Below are positions 31,689 through 38,618 of a stretch of DNA of 62,050 bases, one piece after another. Source of the stretch: JBBTVO01 sp038063195 (GTDB lineage Bacteria > Patescibacteriota > Microgenomatia > Levybacterales > UBA12049); the NCBI GenBank assembly GCA_038063195.1, contig JBBTVO010000011.1:1-62050 (forward strand), read 5' to 3'. A program made the position numbers and the translations under genes. The notes beneath the pieces are model-generated. The model saw only the letters and a list, made by a program, of their open reading frames with translations, was not told where the DNA came from and searched no databases. Numbering within the stretch: the first letter of the stretch is position 1; the number at the start of each line of letters is the position of its first letter.

Positions 31689-31771
31689 GCGCTGAGTGTA
31701 TAGGAAGAGCAGGCGGAGTACTTGACGTTTACATTACAGCTTCCTGACGATATACTTACAATAGAATTAAA

Positions 31772-31818
31772 CAGCAACTAGCAGGCTAGCAATTAGCCAC
31801 TAGTTATTAGGCACTAGA
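31772..31818. repeat. CTAG-rich repeat left of S23 gene 1
   Basis: Contains AGCAATTAGCCACTAG (31788-31803), which pairs with CTAGTGGCTAGTTGCT (32199-32214) at 15 of 16 positions as an inverted repeat around the gene. Confidence 0.75.
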
Positions 31819-31821
31819 ATT

Positions 31822-32202
31822 ATGAAAATAACATCCTACAGAGAGCTGATTGTATGGCAGAAATCAATGGATTTAGCAACTTTAATATTTAACATAACTA
31901 AGTCTTTCCCTGCTTCTGAGCAGTATGGACTTACAAATCAAATAAGAAGGGCTTGTTTTTCAATCCCATCAAACATAGCAGAGGGATTTTGTAGAGGCGG
32001 TAGGCCAGAATTCAGACAATTCCTGCAAATCGCATTTGCATCCGGAGCAGAGCTTGAAACAGAACTGGAAATAGCTAAAAACATTGGAATATTACAAGAT
32101 AAAGATTATAAAATTTTAATTTCAAAGCTTGATGAAATCATGCGAATGCTGAATAAAATGATCAGAACTGTTAGAGATAATCAGAAACAATCTAGTCGCT
32201 AG
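31822..32202 (+). CDS. Four-helix-bundle protein, S23/IVP family, copy 1
   Basis: A 126-residue protein of the family first found in 23S rRNA intervening sequences (ITSYRELIVWQKSMDLATLIF, YGLTNQIRRACFSIPSNIAEGF, EFRQFLQIAFASGAELETEL). It should form a four-helix bundle and oligomerise; its role is unclear, and relatives (Avd) serve diversity-generating retroelements. There is no reverse transcriptase here. The gene is bracketed by inverted CTAG-rich repeats, and its C terminus (QSSR) and stop codon lie within the right repeat, so it seems to travel as a cassette. Confidence 0.85.
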   Translation: MKITSYRELIVWQKSMDLATLIFNITKSFPASEQYGLTNQIRRACFSIPSNIAEGFCRGGRPEFRQFLQIAFASGAELETELEIAKNIGILQDKDYKILISKLDEIMRMLNKMIRTVRDNQKQSSR

Positions 32203-32221
32203 TGGCTAGTTGCTAATCGCT
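32190..32221. repeat. CTAG-rich repeat right of S23 gene 1
   Basis: Supplies the stop codon of the S23 gene and abuts the ATG of the next gene at 32222, leaving it no visible Shine-Dalgarno sequence. Confidence 0.75.
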
Positions 32222-33604
32222 ATGGAAGCTACACATTTCGAATCTCTATATCCAGCACAGTCCCGCTTTGACGAGATTGAGAAAATACTTAAATTTGCCA
32301 GAGAAGGGAAATCTTCTCAGCTTGTGGGGCTTCCCGGAGTAGGTAGGTCAAATACTCTTGGGCTTTTAAGCTACAACAAGAATATAAGAAAGAAACATTT
32401 GGGCGAAAATCAGAAATGGTTTCATTTTGTCTCCTGCGATTTTTCAGAAATCCGCAAGAAGCCTGTCTCTGATGCGATGAAATTTATATTCCTGCGCCTT
32501 GCTGATTCGCTTCGCGAAAGAAAAATATTAAAAAACGCAGAATCTGAATTCGCAGGAGAAGGCTCTTTTGAGCAGATTGATAAAATTTTTAAAGAATCTG
32601 CCGCGACAAATGACGAGATGGTTCTTTTTCAGGGTCTCAAGCGCGCAATAGACTTCCTTTGTATTGAAAAAGAGCTGACAATTGTATTCTTGTTCGACAG
32701 ATTTGAAGAATATATTCCAATGCTTACTCCCGAGTTTTTTGCAAACTTAAGGGTCTTGAGAAACCGCGCAAAGTACAGATTCTCAGTAGTATTTTCTCTT
32801 AATAGACCCCTTGAAGAACTTATCGAGCCCATACTTTTTGCCGATTTCTATGAATTTCTTGCAGATAATATTGTCTATCTTCCTATTTTGGATAAACCCG
32901 GCTTAGATTTCAGGATTTCTTATCTCGAAAAAGTGACAATGAAACAATTGAACAATGAAACAATTGAACAAGTCCTTTTACTAACCGGCGGACACGGGAA
33001 GCTTACAAGACTCAGTCTGGAAACAATATTAGCAACTAGCGACTGGCCACTAGCAACTAGTGAAAAACTGCAAGAGTTTCTGTTGGAGCAAAAAAGCGTA
33101 AAAGCAAGTCTATACGAGATATGGATATCGCTAATTCCGGAGGAACAATTACTGCTAGCGTCTAGAGAAAAGCGTTTAGCGTTTAGTTTTTCAGGTAGTT
33201 CCTACTTAGAGAAAATTGGACTTCTTAAAAATGAAGTAATAACTATTCCCCTTTTTGAAGAATTTATCTCAACCCTACTTCGTCAAGACTCCGGAAGGGC
33301 ACAGCAAATATCTTTTGATCAGAACACAAATGAGATCAAAATGGGCGAAACAGCTCTGTCTGATTCTTTAACTTCATCTGAATTCAAGCTTCTTAAATTT
33401 CTTCTTGATAATCCAGACAAACTAATCGAACGGGAAGAAATAATTAAGGCCGTATGGAAAGATGAAAAGACCACAGAAGGAGTCACAGACCAGGCACTTG
33501 ACCAGCTTATATTCCGCCTTCGCAAAAAAATTGAAGTTGATCCAAATAATCCTGTCCACCTCCAAACCTTAAAAGGCAAGGGGATAAGGTTTAGCAATCG
33601 CTAG
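32222..33604 (+). CDS. P-loop ATPase fused to OmpR/PhoB-type winged helix
   Basis: A 460-residue protein. The N-terminal half is an AAA/STAND-like ATPase with GLPGVGRS (36-43) as Walker A, where the invariant Lys is replaced by Arg, and IVFLFDRFEE as Walker B. The C-terminal 100 residues are a trans_reg_C winged helix (LTSSEFKLLKFLLDNPDKLIEREEI, then TDQALDQLIFRLRKKIE, LQTLKGKGIRF). There is no receiver domain. It could be an ATP-dependent transcription regulator of the secretion cluster. CTAG-type repeats sit inside the gene (33027-33062, read as LATSDWPLATS) and at its stop, and a MKQLNNETIEQ insert lies at about 32938. Confidence 0.7.
   Translation: MEATHFESLYPAQSRFDEIEKILKFAREGKSSQLVGLPGVGRSNTLGLLSYNKNIRKKHLGENQKWFHFVSCDFSEIRKKPVSDAMKFIFLRLADSLRERKILKNAESEFAGEGSFEQIDKIFKESAATNDEMVLFQGLKRAIDFLCIEKELTIVFLFDRFEEYIPMLTPEFFANLRVLRNRAKYRFSVVFSLNRPLEELIEPILFADFYEFLADNIVYLPILDKPGLDFRISYLEKVTMKQLNNETIEQVLLLTGGHGKLTRLSLETILATSDWPLATSEKLQEFLLEQKSVKASLYEIWISLIPEEQLLLASREKRLAFSFSGSSYLEKIGLLKNEVITIPLFEEFISTLLRQDSGRAQQISFDQNTNEIKMGETALSDSLTSSEFKLLKFLLDNPDKLIEREEIIKAVWKDEKTTEGVTDQALDQLIFRLRKKIEVDPNNPVHLQTLKGKGIRFSNR
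33027..33062. repeat. CTAG-rich repeat inside the ATPase gene
   Basis: In-frame copy (ATTAGCAACTAGCGACTGG and onwards) of the intergenic repeat family; encodes LATSDWPLATS between the ATPase and winged-helix parts. Confidence 0.7.
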
Positions 33605-33714
33605 ACTTTTAAATTTTCAATTTTTAATTTTAATTGAAAACTTCAAATTTTAAATTTCAAATTAAATTCCGTCGCCTATTGACGTAGGACGACCAATAAG
33701 TATACGATAATTGT
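33605..33714. other. AT-rich spacer with inverted repeats
   Basis: Runs such as AAATTTTCAATTTTTAATTT and its inverted relatives (TTGAAAACTTCAAATTTTAA) can fold into weak hairpins. No gene seen. Confidence 0.4.
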
Positions 33715-34980
33715 GTGAGAAAGTTTCTGCTCTTCATTCTTTCTTTTTATATATTCCTCTCTTTTTTCTATACAAAAACTTTCGCAAGCTATACTGTAAA
33801 GGCTGATCCTCCAGTGACATCTGCTAATCCATTTAACGGACAACCTACCCACAAATCTGCATTGCAAATATTTAAAGACTTAAGTCTTTCAGCTCAATCC
33901 CCTATTATTACCGAGAACACAAACACAGTCACAATTAACTTCGAAAACCTTGGACAAAATAAAGAATATGTAGTTTGGGCAGGAAAAGAGGATTTCCTTG
34001 GCAAATATTCTTCTTCGGCAGACAGAAAGCTAGATTTTGCAGTCTGTGGCTGGGGAAGTATACTTAAATTAGCTGACAAAGACAATCCTGGTACAGGAAA
34101 ATGTGCAGATGATGATTATTTCCACGCTGGAACTTATACTCTTCAAATATGTACTGACGAGGAATGTAATAACGTTGTGGAGTCTGTACCCCTTTCTGTG
34201 GCTCGTTACTATCCTGATTTTATAATTAGCGAGAAAGATCCTGTTACAGTAACTTTAATTGGATTAAGAAAACGAAACGACGACGGAGGACGAAATAATT
34301 ACTCAATAGAAATCTCCCGTATGTCAGACCTTGGTAAAGAAATTGAAGAACACTGCACCACAGTTAAGCCTGACGGAACCAATGATCCCCCAGTTACTTT
34401 CAAATCTCTTGAGCCTGGCAATTATGAACTTAGAATTAATGAAAGGCAGAAGGAGGGGAATTCATTTACCCGCGCATTTGGCAGTGATTGTAATACTGGT
34501 TTTACTTATTACTCTGTCCGGCTGTTTGTTGGATTAGATGGAGCAATAAAGGTAGAAGAGGTTATCGCTGATCCATATGGTCAGGATGTCGGAGGACAAG
34601 AGCGAAAAGATTATAAAGCTCCGAATGCGCCATGCGAAGTAGATCAGAAAACCGGAAAAGGAAAGTGTCCTACCGGTCTTGGTATATCTATAAATACAAG
34701 CCCAGGTGGCTTCGTCAGGTCTGTATTTGGGCTTATCTTAAGTATCGCAGGCGGAATTGCGCTTCTTCTTATAATATACTCCGGATATCAGCTAATTACA
34801 TCTCAAGGCACTCCTGAAAAGCTTGAAGCAGCCAGACAGCAGCTTGTTTCAGCAATTGTCGGACTCTTGTTTATAATTTTCGCACTGGTTATTCTTCAGG
34901 TAATAGGGGTAGATATTTTGCAAATTCCTGGTTTTGAACCAAGCACTACGTCTCATTCCCAAAAATCAGCGGCACCTTAA
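33715..34980 (+). CDS. Exported protein with VirB2-like C-terminal membrane domain
   Basis: A 421-residue protein with a GTG start and signal peptide (about 1-24). Residues 25-330 are an extracellular region with several beta-rich parts and cysteines. The C terminus (about 335-410) has two transmembrane helices joined by SGYQLITSQGTPEKLEAARQQ, the motif shared with the next three genes. This looks like a pilin-like or channel subunit carrying an extra surface domain. It is the first of four tandem genes with this motif. Confidence 0.6.
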   Translation: MRKFLLFILSFYIFLSFFYTKTFASYTVKADPPVTSANPFNGQPTHKSALQIFKDLSLSAQSPIITENTNTVTINFENLGQNKEYVVWAGKEDFLGKYSSSADRKLDFAVCGWGSILKLADKDNPGTGKCADDDYFHAGTYTLQICTDEECNNVVESVPLSVARYYPDFIISEKDPVTVTLIGLRKRNDDGGRNNYSIEISRMSDLGKEIEEHCTTVKPDGTNDPPVTFKSLEPGNYELRINERQKEGNSFTRAFGSDCNTGFTYYSVRLFVGLDGAIKVEEVIADPYGQDVGGQERKDYKAPNAPCEVDQKTGKGKCPTGLGISINTSPGGFVRSVFGLILSIAGGIALLLIIYSGYQLITSQGTPEKLEAARQQLVSAIVGLLFIIFALVILQVIGVDILQIPGFEPSTTSHSQKSAAP

Positions 34981-34983
34981 ATT

Positions 34984-35310
34984 ATGATTGTAAAAAATGT
35001 TGATTATTTAGCACTTAAACTAGGGGACACAGAAATTGGTGCGCCGGGAGGAATCCCAACTGGGGGTACAGGCACAGGTCAAAAAATAATCCAAACAGGA
35101 ATAACACTTTTGTTTATATTTGCCATCATTCTTGCCCTTTTCTATATCGTGCAGGGTGGAATTCAGTGGATAGTATCAGGCGGAGATAAACAGCAGATAG
35201 ATCAGGCAAGACTGAGAATTACATATGCAATAGTAGGTCTTGTTATAGTTCTTGCCGGGTTTTTCATAGTAAATCTAGTTTCCGGAATTTTCAAGATAAA
35301 TTTTTTCTAG
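34984..35310 (+). CDS. VirB2/TrbC-like two-helix membrane protein 1
   Basis: A 108-residue protein with two transmembrane helices (about 36-57 and 79-103) around the loop GGIQWIVSGGDKQQIDQAR. It has the size and layout of a type IV secretion pilin (VirB2). No signal peptide is visible. It starts 4 bases after the upstream stop, so it is in the same operon. Confidence 0.65.
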   Translation: MIVKNVDYLALKLGDTEIGAPGGIPTGGTGTGQKIIQTGITLLFIFAIILALFYIVQGGIQWIVSGGDKQQIDQARLRITYAIVGLVIVLAGFFIVNLVSGIFKINFF

Positions 35311-35361
35311 CAAAAGTAGCTCTTGACAAAGTAAAAAATTCATAATAGCATTAACTTAAGC

Positions 35362-35790
35362 ATGAAGAAATTTATTCCAGCCATTGCCCTCTCAACATAT
35401 CTTCTAACTCCCGCTGTTGCTTTTGCTCAAACGAGTGTATCAACATGCCCGCCTGGTCAATTTAATGTCCTTTGTGGTTTTACAGCTAGCAGCTTTGGAA
35501 GCGTAGTAAGTACTCTTGTCAGTGTACTTTTTGTAATTGCAGTAGTAATTGCATTGGTATTCTTAATCTGGGGAGGTATAAAATGGATTCTCTCAGGCGG
35601 AGATAAAAGTGCTGTTGAGAGCGCAAGGAATACTATAGTTGCGGCAGTAGTCGGATTGATAATAGTCTTCCTGTCTTACTTTATATTGAATATCGTTCTC
35701 GGATTCTTTGATATTAAGCTTGCAGACCTTAAGATTCCCAAAATAAACCCGGCTGCACCAATTGAAACGCCTGAAACGCCTTCTTTGTAA
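35362..35790 (+). CDS. VirB2/TrbC-like two-helix membrane protein 2
   Basis: A 142-residue protein with a clear signal peptide (MKKFIPAIALSTYLLTPAVA then FAQ), a short cysteine-containing stretch, and two helices around GGIKWILSGGDKSAVESAR. The C-terminal tail is proline-rich. A TTGACA lies 35 bases upstream, so it may have its own weak promoter. Likely pilin-like subunit. Confidence 0.65.
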   Translation: MKKFIPAIALSTYLLTPAVAFAQTSVSTCPPGQFNVLCGFTASSFGSVVSTLVSVLFVIAVVIALVFLIWGGIKWILSGGDKSAVESARNTIVAAVVGLIIVFLSYFILNIVLGFFDIKLADLKIPKINPAAPIETPETPSL

Positions 35791-35837
35791 TCTCTTCTAG
35801 TCTTGCCTTTTTTTTCCTTCCCTGCTAATCTAGTTAT

Positions 35838-36149
35838 ATGCCATGGACAGACTGTCTTTCCCCAGAAGGGGTAGCAACCCTTAACTGCATCCCTATTGTT
35901 TTTAGTAACATCGTTAATTGGGCGCTTATACTATCAGGTACGACTGCTTTGTTCTTCGTAATAATCTCGGGCACGAGATACATAAGGTCCGGAGGAGATC
36001 AGGAGAAAATTAAAGGCGCAAGGGAGACTCTGACTTATGCAATAATAGGGTTGGTTATTATCCTACTTTCGTTCGGCATAATAAATTTCATAAGCTATGT
36101 TACAAACGTCGAATGTATAAAGCAATTTGGTTTTGGAAACTGCACATGA
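35838..36149 (+). CDS. VirB2/TrbC-like two-helix membrane protein 3
   Basis: A 103-residue protein with cysteines near both ends (CLSPEG...CIP, VECIKQFGFGNC), two transmembrane helices and the shared loop SGTRYIRSGGDQEKIKGAR. It is the last of the four tandem family members before the second S23 cassette. The paired cysteines may form extracellular disulfides. Confidence 0.6.
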   Translation: MPWTDCLSPEGVATLNCIPIVFSNIVNWALILSGTTALFFVIISGTRYIRSGGDQEKIKGARETLTYAIIGLVIILLSFGIINFISYVTNVECIKQFGFGNCT

Positions 36150-36151
36150 AG

Positions 36152-36235
36152 CAGATACTAGATACTAGTTGTTAGATATTAGCATTTAGTTAATAATTTC
36201 CAGACTATTATCTAGTATCTATTACCTATTAACTG
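36152..36235. repeat. TAGATACTAG-type repeats left of S23 gene 2
   Basis: TAGATACTAG and its complement CTAGTATCTA face each other within this stretch, followed by about 75 bases without features. A sequence variant of the CTAG-rich family at 26-33 kb. Confidence 0.6.
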
Positions 36236-36309
36236 TCAGGTTTTCACAGCCAGCTTCAATTCTCAGAAATTTTGACACATTTTGATTATCTTGCATTGAT
36301 ATTTTTCAC

Positions 36310-36352
36310 ATAGTTAAATAGATAATAGATACTAGTTACTAGATATTAGTAA
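36310..36352. repeat. Left inverted repeat of S23 cassette 2
   Basis: TACTAGATATTAGT at 36337-36350 is the perfect reverse complement of ACTAATATCTAGTA at 36722-36735. Confidence 0.8.
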
Positions 36353-36358
36353 ATACAA

Positions 36359-36733
36359 ATGGCAAGTATTAAATCATACAAGGACTTAATTGTATGGCAA
36401 AAATCTATGATTTTAGTAAAAGAGGTTTTTGCTCTAACAGCAAGATTTCCAAAATCTGAACTATATGGAATTATTTCTCAAATCAGAAGATCCGCTATAA
36501 GTATTCCATCCAATATCGCCGAAGCGTTTGGCCGAAGATCTGTTAGGTCAACTGCTCAATTTTATTCAATTGCACTCGGCTCAGCGCTGGAGCTTGAAAC
36601 GCAGCTTCTGATATCACGTGACCTTAAGATGGCGGATTTGCAATATTTTAAACCAAGCGATGACTTATTATTGGAAGTTTGCAAAATGTTGAATTCAATG
36701 ACTGGGAAATTAAAGTTCTCAACTAATATCTAG
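36359..36733 (+). CDS. Four-helix-bundle protein, S23/IVP family, copy 2
   Basis: A 124-residue relative of the protein at 31822 (IKSYKDLIVWQKSMILVKEVF, YGIISQIRRSAISIPSNIAEAFGR, STAQFYSIALGSALELETQL). It is bracketed by 14-bp perfect inverted repeats, and its last codons and stop (STNI, TAG) lie inside the right one. It interrupts the secretion operon between the third VirB2-like gene and the PrgI gene. Confidence 0.85.
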   Translation: MASIKSYKDLIVWQKSMILVKEVFALTARFPKSELYGIISQIRRSAISIPSNIAEAFGRRSVRSTAQFYSIALGSALELETQLLISRDLKMADLQYFKPSDDLLLEVCKMLNSMTGKLKFSTNI

Positions 36734-36752
36734 TATCTAATTACTAATAACT
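36722..36752. repeat. Right inverted repeat of S23 cassette 2
   Basis: ACTAATATCTAGTA followed by related TAATTACTAATAACTA; it ends 4 bases before the PrgI-family ATG. Confidence 0.8.
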
Positions 36753-36756
36753 ATTT

Positions 36757-37956
36757 ATGGAAAATCATCCAATACCTCAGGACATTACTGGCTTTCAATT
36801 TAAGCTGATTGGAGATATGACAATCAAACAATTTGCTTATCTTGCTGCGGGCATAATACTTGGCTGGATTACTTATATCCTGCCCATATTTATAATTATA
36901 AAAATCCCGATACTTGTTACTTTTGTAGGACTTGGTGTTGCGGCCGCATTTTTGCCAATTGAAGGAAGACCATTTGATGTAATGATAGGGAATTATTTTA
37001 AGGCGCTCTTGAGCCCTACTCAATATATATACCAAAAAATCGGGGGACATATCTGGTTCCCGGATACACCTATTCAGAATCAGAAAGCTGCCCAAAGTAT
37101 TGCTCCAAGCGATAATGCCGAGTCCTCGAGAAAGCTTAAGGAGTTCTTAAAATCATTACCCCAGAAGCCCAAAAATAAGCTGGATGAAAAGGAAATGAAT
37201 TTCTTAAATTCCCTGGGATTCTCTCCTACTGCTGTCTCAGTTCCAGTTGTAAATTCCGGAAACAGTGCATATGAAAAAATTATATCCCATCATGACCCGA
37301 TAATTCCTCTGCAGATACATCCTGAAGAAAAAAAAGAGCCTGATAAGAATCCTGAGCCAAAACTTAATCACGACGAAACACAACCCGGGAAAGAACCCGA
37401 AAAAGCAAAACTGCCTGAAAAAGTTCAGGAAAGTCTTCCTCAGTATAGTATCGCCCAACAGGAACTACTTTCTCAAAAACAAAACCTTGAAAATCAGGTT
37501 CTTGAGCTAAGAAATAAAATGAGTGCGCAAAACCAAAATATTACCACATCGGACGCTTCAGCTGTAAAACAGGAGAGCCAGACGGTAAGAACAATACCAA
37601 GAAACATGGGAAAAACAGCAGGACTTCCCTTCATGTCTGACGTGCCAAATCTCATAATGGGTATTATTAAAGGGCCGCGGGAAAATCCTCTTTCAAATAT
37701 TCTGGTGGAGGTAAAAGACACAAGCGGCAATCCCGTAAGAGCCTTTAAGACCAATGCTCTTGGCCAATTTTCCTCAGCGACCCCGCTTGGAAACGGAACA
37801 TATACGATATCGTTTGAAGATCCCAAAAGCGAAAATAAATTCGATATAATCGAGATAAAAGCCAATGGAGACGTGCTTATGCCGCTTGAAGTCATTTCCC
37901 TTGACCAAAGAGAAGAATTAAGAAGGTCACTATTTAATCCGGCACAAAAATCATGA
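36757..37956 (+). CDS. PrgI/VirB3-like membrane protein with C-terminal beta domain
   Basis: A 399-residue protein. Residues 1-100 are a PrgI-family domain (PQDITGFQFKLIGDMTIKQFAYLAAG), with two transmembrane helices, equivalent to VirB3 of type IV secretion. A long low-complexity K/E/P/Q linker (about 110-290) follows, including a coiled piece. The C terminus (about 300-380, KGPRENPLSNILVEVKDTSGNPVRAF region) looks like a carboxypeptidase-regulatory-like beta sandwich. Adjacent VirB4 supports the assignment. The stop overlaps the next start (ATGA). Confidence 0.75.
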   Translation: MENHPIPQDITGFQFKLIGDMTIKQFAYLAAGIILGWITYILPIFIIIKIPILVTFVGLGVAAAFLPIEGRPFDVMIGNYFKALLSPTQYIYQKIGGHIWFPDTPIQNQKAAQSIAPSDNAESSRKLKEFLKSLPQKPKNKLDEKEMNFLNSLGFSPTAVSVPVVNSGNSAYEKIISHHDPIIPLQIHPEEKKEPDKNPEPKLNHDETQPGKEPEKAKLPEKVQESLPQYSIAQQELLSQKQNLENQVLELRNKMSAQNQNITTSDASAVKQESQTVRTIPRNMGKTAGLPFMSDVPNLIMGIIKGPRENPLSNILVEVKDTSGNPVRAFKTNALGQFSSATPLGNGTYTISFEDPKSENKFDIIEIKANGDVLMPLEVISLDQREELRRSLFNPAQKS

Positions 37957-38618
37957 GTAAAACTGCCCAAAAGAAAAATTCAACCACTCAGAAATTTATA
38001 GAAATCGACCACATCGAAGAAGATATTGCACTTCTGTCCGGAAAGCACGCCTGTCTTATAATAGAAGTGAATGCGACTAACTTCGCGCTTTTGTCCAAAG
38101 AAGAACAGGATACCAAAATATTTTCCTATGCTTCGCTTCTCAACTCCCTCTCCTTTCCCATACAGATTTTCATAAGAAGCAAGAAGCTTGATATATCTGC
38201 TTATCTTAAGCTTCTTGAGGCTCAGGCCTCTCAATCACAAAACCACCTCCTTTCATCCCAGATACGTCTTTATAGAGACTTTATTAAAGAGCTTGTTAAA
38301 GTAAATACGGTTCTTGATAAAAAATTCTACATTGTCCTTTCTCACTCATCTCTTGAAAGAGGCGTTCATAATGCAAAAGCTACAGAGAAAAAGAATATTC
38401 CTGCAGATTCTTTCGCTTCAACTGCAAAGACAACGCTTCATTCAAAAGCAGAATCAGTTCTCTCCCAGCTCGCAAGATTGAACCTGCGGGCCAAAACACT
38501 TCAGAAGGAAGAGCTAATAAAGCTTTATTACGAAATTTATAATGGCAGTACTGTTGAGACCAATCAAATATCTGATGATATAAGTACGCCAATAGTCAGA
38601 GGAGGAAATCAGGCATGA
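37953..38618 (+). CDS. TraC-like small partner of VirB4
   Basis: A 221-residue soluble protein whose first 140 residues (FIEIDHIEEDIALLSGKHACLII, IFIRSKKLDIS) recall the N-terminal domain of VirB4/TraC ATPases split off as a separate gene, as seen in Gram-positive and CPR clusters. It has no P-loop. It overlaps both neighbours by 4 bases, so PrgI, this protein and VirB4 are tightly co-translated and probably form one complex. Confidence 0.55.
   Translation: MSKTAQKKNSTTQKFIEIDHIEEDIALLSGKHACLIIEVNATNFALLSKEEQDTKIFSYASLLNSLSFPIQIFIRSKKLDISAYLKLLEAQASQSQNHLLSSQIRLYRDFIKELVKVNTVLDKKFYIVLSHSSLERGVHNAKATEKKNIPADSFASTAKTTLHSKAESVLSQLARLNLRAKTLQKEELIKLYYEIYNGSTVETNQISDDISTPIVRGGNQA

Noticed and set aside
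31822..36733. Diversity-generating retroelement
   Set aside because: S23 proteins resemble Avd, but there is no reverse transcriptase and no template/variable repeat pair in view.
26080..36752. CRISPR array
   Set aside because: The CTAG-rich repeats are short, irregular, inverted and lack regular unique spacers; no cas genes are present.
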